This document shows positions 57,937-64,000 of a stretch of 64,000 nucleotides of DNA, piece by piece. Each line of letters opens with the position of its first letter. The first letter of the stretch is position 1. The notes beneath the pieces were generated by a model. It did not search any database, had not been told where the DNA came from, and saw only the letters and a program-made list of their open reading frames with translations. The position numbers and the translations under genes are program-made. The DNA comes from Paenibacillus cellulositrophicus (lineage in GTDB: Bacteria > Bacillota > Bacilli > Paenibacillales > Paenibacillaceae), in assembly GCF_009363095.1 (NCBI RefSeq), contig NZ_CP045296.1:682001-746000 (forward strand), in the 5' to 3' direction.

Positions 57937-59271
57937 ATGAAAACACTTCGCATTCGCACATTTACGATACTCTGCCTATTTATGATCACGCTCGTGCCTT
58001 GGGTATTTTTCGTTGCAGCCAACTTTCTGGAAACCCATTCGCTAAAAATCGGCTCAAATCAGCCGTACGATGAAAGTCTGCAGAAAGATATAAACGAGGC
58101 CATTCACATGATTGAGATGGGCTCGGGCCAATGGCGGGATCCGAACTGGCAGGGCCAGCTGCAAAGCGAACTGCGTCAAACCAAGCTGGATGCGGTCATA
58201 TTATCCGATTCCGATGAGGAGATTTATCGGTCTACCGAGCGTGAAGGTAGTTTGCGATCAACCGAGCGGTTCTCCGTTATCGAGAACGGTCATTTGCTTG
58301 GAAGGGTGGTTCTTTACCTGCCCAAGTCCAATACGCTTCCGATGATATCGGCGTTTGCCGGATTGCTGCTCGCATTTTTCATCGTTGGCGTAGAGATGCG
58401 GAGGTTCCTGCTGAAGCCCCTGGAGAAGATGAGCCGGGCCGCCAGGCAAATTGCTTCAGGCGATTGGGAGGTGCGGTTACCGAAGTCCAGAATTACGGAA
58501 ATCGCTGAAGTAGGGGACGGATTTGATGTGATGGTTAAAGGGCTGCGAACGTCATACCAGAAGCAGGTAAAGCTGGAGGAAGAACGGCGCTTTGTCATAT
58601 CCGCGGTCGCGCATGATTTGCGTACTCCGTTGTTCGCCCTGAGGGGATATTTGGACGGCTTGGAGCAAGGCATAGCCCAAACGCCGGAGAAAATTTCAAA
58701 GTATGTGGCGGTTTGCAAGGAGAAATCGGCCCAGTTGGATCGGTTGGTGGAAGACCTGTTTACTTTTACAAAAATGGAATATTGGGATCGTCCATTGAAC
58801 AAGGCGCCAATCGATTTACCGGTCGTGTTCCAGCAATCCATCGACAGCTTGAGTCCCGGTGCCGGGCATAGAAGTATTGTGATCAACAGCCATCTGGCCG
58901 CCGATTGCATCGTTAGCGGGGATGCGCATCTGCTGGAGCGCGCACTGAGCAACCTGCTGGATAATGCGGTGAGGCACACCCCGCAAGGCGGTACGATAGA
59001 TGTCCGATGTAACAAGGAAGAAGGCAAAATCGCGTTTATGATCCGAGACAGCGGGCCGGGGTTCACGGCGGAAGAGCTGGAGCGCGTGTTCGAACCGCTG
59101 TACCGCGGGGAAGCGTCCAGAAACCGTTCGACCGGAGGCAGCGGCTTGGGGTTAACCATCTCGCAGCGAATTATCCGGCAGCATGGAGGCGAACTCACGG
59201 CAAGCAACGATCCAGAGGGAGGCGCAAGGCTGACGGGCTGGATTCCAGCTGCAGACTCACATCTTTCTTGA
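57937..59271 (+). CDS. Sensor histidine kinase
   Basis: 444 residues. Two membrane helices (about 8-28 and 126-150) enclose an extracellular sensor of about 95 residues. A HAMP region (LLKPLEKMSRAARQIASGDWEVRLP) is followed by a HisKA domain with His226 in SAVAHDLRTPLFALRGY, an N-box (ALSNLLDNAVRHTPQGG), and ATP-binding boxes IRDSGPGF and GSGLGLTI. It should phosphorylate the OmpR-type regulator coded just upstream. The signal is unknown. GGAGGATAAG precedes the ATG. Confidence 0.93.
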   Translation: MKTLRIRTFTILCLFMITLVPWVFFVAANFLETHSLKIGSNQPYDESLQKDINEAIHMIEMGSGQWRDPNWQGQLQSELRQTKLDAVILSDSDEEIYRSTEREGSLRSTERFSVIENGHLLGRVVLYLPKSNTLPMISAFAGLLLAFFIVGVEMRRFLLKPLEKMSRAARQIASGDWEVRLPKSRITEIAEVGDGFDVMVKGLRTSYQKQVKLEEERRFVISAVAHDLRTPLFALRGYLDGLEQGIAQTPEKISKYVAVCKEKSAQLDRLVEDLFTFTKMEYWDRPLNKAPIDLPVVFQQSIDSLSPGAGHRSIVINSHLAADCIVSGDAHLLERALSNLLDNAVRHTPQGGTIDVRCNKEEGKIAFMIRDSGPGFTAEELERVFEPLYRGEASRNRSTGGSGLGLTISQRIIRQHGGELTASNDPEGGARLTGWIPAADSHLS

Positions 59272-59300
59272 TGGAGATTACTGCGGATAACACTTTGAAA

Positions 59301-59338
59301 TAGGCTGGTCACTGCCATTCGGCGGCCGGCTTTTTTTG
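59301..59338 (+). terminator. Weak terminator after the sensor kinase
   Basis: A 7-bp stem with wobble pairs (AGGCTGG with CCGGCTT) is followed by TTTTTTT. Confidence 0.4.
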
Positions 59339-59344
59339 CGTATA

Positions 59345-59565
59345 AGCAGCTGCTTCTATTTCTTTCGGTTGGTCCTGATTTGGCAATATGTCAGGTTGAC
59401 TCGACAATTTTTTATTTTCCTTTATATAATATGTATAAATTTCCCCCGTTAAAAAGCAGCTCCGCTCCAATTGGAAAGTTGTCATTTTGTTGCGTAAGTA
59501 CAAAGTGTTACCATCTCTTCCAACAGTAACCTTAAAGAAACAAGCGAATATTTTTTTCTGAGGAT
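59345..59565. other. Intergenic stretch before the YesM-like gene
   Basis: No open frame with a ribosome site. The -10-like TATAAT at 59425-59430 has a TCGACA 18 bases upstream (59401-59406) and could start a long leader for the gene at 59645. The stretch is AT-rich, with T and A runs. Confidence 0.45.
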
Positions 59566-59580
59566 TGGGAAGCGCTTGCA
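59566..59580 (+). promoter_or_regulatory. cre-like site before the YesM/YesN genes
   Basis: TGGGAAGCGCTTGCA has one mismatch to WTGNAANCGNWNNCW (G for T at position 2) with the core AAGCGCTT, as in the GH16 cre. It lies 65 bp before the YesM-like ATG. Confidence 0.5.
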
Positions 59581-59644
59581 TATAAATTGCCAGTCCAACG
59601 CCATATAAAACGAATTTAAAACGCACTAATAAGGGTGGTATAAT

Positions 59645-61444
59645 ATGAATTTATCAACGCTGCGAAGATGGCTGTGGCCGCAAACGAGTTTCCAGGGGAA
59701 AATTTTTATGGCTTTCGGCCTGATCACATTTCTGTCCATCGTCTCCGTCACCGCTATCGTCTATGTGAATATGCGCGAGACGATCAAGCATAACGCGGTC
59801 ACATCCGTCTCGGACAGTATCCGGCAGGCGGATGAATCATTGAACGTCATGCTCGAGGAGATTGACCGGCTGAACACGGTTGTCGTAACCAATAAAAACA
59901 CGGTGATCAATACGATCATGAGCCCAAACGAAGAGCCTAGTTATGAATGGTTCCAGGAACAGAAGCGGATTACGGAGTATTTATCCGGACTGATTCAGTA
60001 CAAGCCCTATATTTCCCGCATGGCGGTCGTCGGGCTGAACGGAAAAGTATTTTTTACCGGCGGTCCCTGGATGGACCGGAGCGTACTGGGTACTCCGATG
60101 CTCAATTACATGCTGCACAATGGATCACGTCATGCGTATTTTAAGCCGGAAGGAACTGCGGATGCCATTACCGTCGGCCGTGAGATTCGCTATAACCGCG
60201 AGACGGTCGGCATCGTCATGGTTGACTTGGACTATGACTTTATTAAAAAAACGTACGGAGTCAAACCGACCGCGGACAGCATGCTGTATGTTCTTGATGA
60301 GCAGAACGGCTATGTGTATCAATCCGAGTCTGCGCCGTCTTCTTATGCGCCTCCGCTGGACAGAATCGTCCAGATCAAAGGGAAGCTTGCCGGAAATAAC
60401 GACGTCGTGGAGCAGAAGATCAACGGCAGGTCCTACATCGTGGTCAGCCGCCATTCCGAATACACGGGCTGGAGCACGCTGGCACTGATTCCGCTTGATT
60501 CGTTACTTAGCGAATCGACGCGAATCCGTAATTTGATGACCGAGGTATCGATCATCGTCTTTATCGTCATCCTGATCGGTTCCCATCAGGTCTCTTCGCG
60601 GACCACAATAAATATCCGGCGGCTCAGATCGATGATGATGCAGGTGAAGGACGGGAATCTGTCGTTTCCCCGAACGGAAATTCACTCAAAGGACGAAATT
60701 GGACAGCTGTACCGCGTGTTCATCAGCATGGTAGACGAATTAAAACGGCTGATGGAAGGCATCCGATTAAGCGAAAAGAAGAAGCGGGAGGCCGAGCTGA
60801 CCGCCCTTCAGGCGCAGATTCGTCCACATTTTTTGTACAATTCGCTGAATACGATCAAGTACTTGGCCAAGCTGAACGGGGTGCCCAATATCGAGGAAGT
60901 ATCCGGCTCGCTCATTGAGCTCATGCGGGGTTTATTGGGGAACTCCAACGAATTTTTAACGCTGCGCGAAGAACTTGACTATGTGAACAGCTACATATCC
61001 ATCGTGAAATACAAATATTTGGAACCCATCGAGGTGCACACGCAGATCGAAGACGACGCTTTGCTGGATTGCCGTGTGCTGAAGCTAATGGTCCAGCCTT
61101 TCGTCGAGAATGCGATTATGCATGGTATCGGTCCATCCGGGGAAGGGGGCTTCGTCCTGATTCGGGTCTATGCAGAGCATCAAGAACTGAGAATCGAAGT
61201 CACGGACAACGGCCGGGGCATGACGCAGGACCAGATCGACGCTCTTCTTGGAACAGCAGGACGTGAGGATACGCCGTCACGCTTCAGCAGCATGGGCGTA
61301 CGCAATGCGAACGAACGGATCGTGAGAATGTTTGGCGAATCGTACGGTTTGAGCTTATACAGCGAGCCGGGTCTGTACACGAAGGTAGAAATTCGTTTTC
61401 CGCTAATTCGTAACAGCGATCAATCTGATGAAGAGGTGGTCTGA
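59645..61444 (+). CDS. Sensor histidine kinase, YesM type
   Basis: 599 residues. Two membrane helices (about 20-42 and 294-314) enclose a dCache-like extracellular sensor. A HAMP region (RLRSMMMQVKDGNLSFPR) is followed by the HisKA_7TM-free His_kinase domain of the YesM kind, with His395 in LQAQIRPHFLYNSLNTIKYLAK, and a HATPase_c domain (MVQPFVENAIMHGIG, VTDNGRGMTQ, GVRNANERIVRMFGE). It pairs with the YesN-type regulator, whose ATG overlaps its stop codon. Such pairs sense carbohydrates or their breakdown products and switch on neighbouring ABC importers; a binding-protein gene follows here. Confidence 0.93.
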   Translation: MNLSTLRRWLWPQTSFQGKIFMAFGLITFLSIVSVTAIVYVNMRETIKHNAVTSVSDSIRQADESLNVMLEEIDRLNTVVVTNKNTVINTIMSPNEEPSYEWFQEQKRITEYLSGLIQYKPYISRMAVVGLNGKVFFTGGPWMDRSVLGTPMLNYMLHNGSRHAYFKPEGTADAITVGREIRYNRETVGIVMVDLDYDFIKKTYGVKPTADSMLYVLDEQNGYVYQSESAPSSYAPPLDRIVQIKGKLAGNNDVVEQKINGRSYIVVSRHSEYTGWSTLALIPLDSLLSESTRIRNLMTEVSIIVFIVILIGSHQVSSRTTINIRRLRSMMMQVKDGNLSFPRTEIHSKDEIGQLYRVFISMVDELKRLMEGIRLSEKKKREAELTALQAQIRPHFLYNSLNTIKYLAKLNGVPNIEEVSGSLIELMRGLLGNSNEFLTLREELDYVNSYISIVKYKYLEPIEVHTQIEDDALLDCRVLKLMVQPFVENAIMHGIGPSGEGGFVLIRVYAEHQELRIEVTDNGRGMTQDQIDALLGTAGREDTPSRFSSMGVRNANERIVRMFGESYGLSLYSEPGLYTKVEIRFPLIRNSDQSDEEVV

Positions 61445-63120
61445 TGATGTTTAAAGTACTGTTGATCGACGACGAGCCGTTGATTGGCAATGTCATTCGA
61501 ACGTTATTCAACTGGAAGAAGCACGGGTTCGAGTTCGTCGGCGAAGCATACAGCGGGACGGAAGCATTGGGGATGATGGAGGAGTCGCAGCCCCACATCG
61601 CTATTATCGACGTGAACATGCCGGAGATGAACGGGGTAGAGCTCCAAGGCATCCTCCGTGAGCGGTATCCGTCGGTTAAGACGATCATGCTCAGCAGTTA
61701 TGACGATTACGATTATGTCCGCGAATGCTTACGAAACGGGGCTGTCGACTATTTGCTCAAGCACCGGCTTGATGAGGCGCTGCTGCTGAACGTTTTGGGC
61801 AAAGCCGTTAAGGATTTACAGGAAGAAGACCGGGTGGAGGAAGGAAGGCTGGCGAGCAAAAAAATGGCAGAGACGATGAAGCCCGTATTGATCAGAAGCC
61901 GCATTGCCGAGCTGGTGAGAGAGAACGGGGAAGGGGCGGGTACCCTTGAGGTTGTAAGCGGGTTGGAAGGCTTGTATCCAGGTGCTGTCCGTTATGCGGC
62001 AGCGGCACTGCAGATCATCCCGTTCCTGCTGCTGACGGAGTCGTTCAGCGACAGCCAAACGAACCGGCTGGTACAGCAGGCGGTCGATGTGATGCAGCAG
62101 AGCCTTGGAGATATCCATGAGCGGACGGCCGCTTACGTGGAGAACGGGCGGTTGATGGTCGTGTTTGCGTTCAAGGAGCGCAGCGAACATGCCGGCAGCA
62201 GCGAGGCGCACCGCTGGATGGGCAAAGTTCAGCATGCGCTGGAGCTGATGCTGAATTTGAAATCAGTCTATGCCCTTGGGCATCCATGTGCAAGCTTGAC
62301 GCAGCTTGGGACGAGCTACAGATCGGCCGAAAAGACGCTCGATACCTCTCCTGTCGTGGAGAATGGGATAAGATCCGAACGTGTGACCCATAACGAGCCT
62401 GCTGCAAAAGAAAGACCGAACGAGCAGCATCTTCGCGTTGCCTTGACGATTGAGGAACAGAAACAGCTGCTTCTTGCCCTGGAAAGTCTGGACCAGGAAA
62501 GGATACAGCAGCTGATCGCCTCCGTCTGCGGTTCTGTATGTCATCAGCCGCTTCATTCGCCTGCGGTGCAGATGATTGTCAGCGAGCTGCTGCACACCGG
62601 CGACAAGGCTCTGAAAAAGTCCATTTCCACGCCTGCAGCGGAAGCCGTCATGTCCGAACTCCCGCCGCGACGCGATCTGGGGCGGATCGGCAGCATGGAT
62701 GAGCTTGAGGAATGGCTGAAATCCTACTTTACCGCCTTGCTGAATTTACTGAAGCGTCAGCGTGCTGGAGGCAGCTATTCCCGGCATGTCTCGCAGGCTA
62801 TCCATTTTATATTGGAGCGGTATCAAGGTTATATCAACTTGGAAATGGTGGCGGCTTCCATCGGGCTCAATCCCTCTTATTTAAGCCGTTTATTCAAAGA
62901 GGAGACACAGTGCAACTTCTCGGAATACGTGAACCGCATACGCATCAACGCGGCCCAAAAGCTGCTGGAAAGCGATCAATATTCGGTCAAACAAATCAGC
63001 AGCCAAGTGGGCTTTACGACATATAACTACTTTTTCAAAGTGTTTAAGGAGCTGACCGGAATGACGCCGCATGCTTATGTGGAGAGCCTCCGTCCGGAAC
63101 GACAGCGGTCGAAACCGTAA
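61444..63120 (+). CDS. Response regulator, YesN type (AraC output)
   Basis: 558 residues. The receiver domain has LLIDDEPLI and phospho-acceptor Asp56 in IIDVNMPEMNGVE. A long linker (about 130-440) follows, of the kind common in YesN proteins. The C-terminal AraC domain has two helix-turn-helix units (INLEMVAASIGLNPSYLSRLFKEETQ and VKQISSQVGFTTYNYFFKVFKELTGMTPHAY). Its start shares one base with the kinase stop (ATGA type), so the two are translationally coupled. It probably activates the lipoprotein gene 127 bp downstream. Confidence 0.93.
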   Translation: MMFKVLLIDDEPLIGNVIRTLFNWKKHGFEFVGEAYSGTEALGMMEESQPHIAIIDVNMPEMNGVELQGILRERYPSVKTIMLSSYDDYDYVRECLRNGAVDYLLKHRLDEALLLNVLGKAVKDLQEEDRVEEGRLASKKMAETMKPVLIRSRIAELVRENGEGAGTLEVVSGLEGLYPGAVRYAAAALQIIPFLLLTESFSDSQTNRLVQQAVDVMQQSLGDIHERTAAYVENGRLMVVFAFKERSEHAGSSEAHRWMGKVQHALELMLNLKSVYALGHPCASLTQLGTSYRSAEKTLDTSPVVENGIRSERVTHNEPAAKERPNEQHLRVALTIEEQKQLLLALESLDQERIQQLIASVCGSVCHQPLHSPAVQMIVSELLHTGDKALKKSISTPAAEAVMSELPPRRDLGRIGSMDELEEWLKSYFTALLNLLKRQRAGGSYSRHVSQAIHFILERYQGYINLEMVAASIGLNPSYLSRLFKEETQCNFSEYVNRIRINAAQKLLESDQYSVKQISSQVGFTTYNYFFKVFKELTGMTPHAYVESLRPERQRSKP

Positions 63121-63174
63121 AATATGTGGAGTAAATAGTCAAATAAGTAGAATTTGCTGTCATGCCGGGTGAAC

Positions 63175-63180
63175 TATAAT
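63175..63180 (+). promoter_or_regulatory. -10 box before the last lipoprotein gene
   Basis: A perfect TATAAT (63175-63180); the -35 region (TTTGCT at 63153-63158) is poor, which suits activation by the YesN-type regulator. Start near 63187. Confidence 0.5.
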
Positions 63181-63195
63181 ACTCACATGCACCAG

Positions 63196-63209
63196 GGGAA
63201 ACGCTTTCA
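63196..63209 (+). promoter_or_regulatory. cre-like site just after the predicted start
   Basis: GGGAAACGCTTTCA matches the strict cre consensus TGWAANCGNTNWCA at 12 of 14 positions and lies about 10 bp after the predicted start. Confidence 0.45.
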
Positions 63210-63247
63210 ACTGTTCCCAAATATACAAAAACGGAGGTCATAGAATC

Positions 63248-64000
63248 ATGTACAAACTTTGGGGTAAATATGCGCTGAGCACAGCGCTCGTTTCCGCTTT
63301 ACTGCTCTCGGGCTGCAGCTCCAACAGCGGTTCGGGATCCGATGCAAAGACGGCGGAGCCGTCCGAAGCAACGGTGAATGAGACCGGGTTTCCGCTAACT
63401 AAAGAGCCCGTCACACTGAACATGTTCACCCGGATTGCCCCGCTGAATGGTCCTTTCAAGGACATGCCGGTGTTTCAGGATTATGAAAAAATGAGCAATG
63501 TGCATGTAAACTTCACCGAAGCGCCGACAGACGGCTTCCAGGAGAAGAAAAACCTGCTGTTCGCCTCCAATGAGCTGCCCGACGCTTTTTACCGCTCAGG
63601 CATTACGCCGCTTGAAGCGACGCAGTATGGTGCCGTTGGCCAATTGATTCCGCTGGAAGACCTGATCGACAAATATGCGCCGAACCTGAAATCACTGATG
63701 GAACAGTACCCGGAAATCCGCTCGGCGATCACGACACCGGAAGGCCACATTTACGCGATCCCGGGAATCGTGACGCTTGCAGCCGCCCGTACGGATAAGA
63801 AGTGGATCAATGAGGCGTGGCTGAAGAAGCTGGGCCTGAAAGAGCCCGAAACGACGGACGAATTGTACGATGTGCTGGTGGCCTTCCGTGATAAGGATCC
63901 AAACGGCAACGGCAAGAAGGATGAAATTCCGATGACCGCCCGGGCAGGTCTGGCTGTCGTTAACTTGATGAGCGGATCGTTTGGTCTCGATCAGCAGCTT
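63248..64000 (+). CDS. Solute-binding lipoprotein, N-terminal part (runs off window)
   Basis: The frame is open from the ATG at 63248 (ACGGAGGTC upstream) to the end of the window, 251 codons. The lipoprotein signal ends in LLSGC (Cys23). The mature part is a sugar-type solute-binding fold of the LplA kind (LTLNMFTRIAPLNG-like start, LLFASNELPDAFYRSGITPLE, QLIPLEDLIDKYAPNLKSLME, DKDPNGNGKKDEIPMTA). The calcium-site-like DPNGNGKKDE stretch is common in this family. Two permease genes are expected downstream. It is controlled by the YesM/YesN pair upstream, on grounds of position. Confidence 0.9.
   Translation, partial: MYKLWGKYALSTALVSALLLSGCSSNSGSGSDAKTAEPSEATVNETGFPLTKEPVTLNMFTRIAPLNGPFKDMPVFQDYEKMSNVHVNFTEAPTDGFQEKKNLLFASNELPDAFYRSGITPLEATQYGAVGQLIPLEDLIDKYAPNLKSLMEQYPEIRSAITTPEGHIYAIPGIVTLAAARTDKKWINEAWLKKLGLKEPETTDELYDVLVAFRDKDPNGNGKKDEIPMTARAGLAVVNLMSGSFGLDQQL

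Overview
The window looks like chromosomal DNA of a Paenibacillus-type bacterium (Bacillota, Paenibacillaceae). The grounds are near-consensus GGAGG ribosome binding sites before most genes, frequent GTG/TTG starts, YesM/YesN-type two-component systems, LplB/YtcP-type sugar permeases without a local ATPase, large multidomain glycoside hydrolases, and a GH88 enzyme that from memory is very close to the unsaturated glucuronyl hydrolase of Bacillus sp. GL1. I saw no rRNA, tRNA, CRISPR array, transposase or phage gene. Both ends cut through genes: a histidine kinase on the left and a solute-binding lipoprotein on the right.

Layout. 1-6.4 kb: the 3' end of a sensor kinase, a SUMF1-like protein, a MarR regulator followed by an epoxide hydrolase (minus strand), a VanW protein, a MocR/PdxR-type regulator and a small membrane protein. 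6.4-10 kb: a secreted GH16 glucanase with a ricin-type lectin tail, a clear sigma-A promoter and a cre site, then a nucleotidyltransferase and a YkvA-like protein. 10-28 kb: the main carbohydrate locus, with an AraC-cupin regulator, an SGNH esterase, a membrane-bound AraC sensor-regulator with its own strong promoter, a 30-bp direct repeat that looks like its operator, two permeases, a binding protein, a 1258-residue secreted beta-helix protein, an unknown protein, a 1400-residue GH2 enzyme and a GH88 enzyme. 28-34 kb: catalase, NUDIX, GNAT, FAD oxidase, a secreted copper-amine-oxidase-like protein and a cation diffusion facilitator. 34-38.7 kb: a GH43 enzyme, an AraC-cupin regulator and a solute-binding lipoprotein without permeases; the GH43 and binding-protein promoters share a conserved ~70-bp block.

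38.7-44.5 kb: AlkD-like DNA repair, RlmD and a large GH3 enzyme with an unusual inserted domain. 45-50 kb: an AraC regulator and a run of small stress or housekeeping enzymes (two VOC, two NUDIX, GNAT, DinB). 50-53.5 kb: a nitrite reductase and nitrite transporter operon (nirB-nirD-nirC) with a perfect Fnr-type palindrome centred 41.5 bp before the predicted start. 53.6-57.1 kb: a membrane-anchored Mrr-like nuclease, a P-loop kinase gene split by an in-frame amber codon, a DUF2306 membrane protein, a DJ-1/PfpI fusion and a SHOCT protein. 57-59.3 kb: an OmpR/HK two-component pair. 59.6 kb to the end: a YesM/YesN pair and the start of a binding-protein gene, which opens a second sugar-uptake locus.

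The dominant theme is plant or microbial polysaccharide use: secreted and cytoplasmic glycosidases (GH2, GH3, GH16, GH43, GH88, a GH141-like protein), ABC importers that depend on a remote ATPase, AraC/YesN regulators and several CcpA (cre) sites. Function assignments rest on motif reading and memory of families; no database search was run.
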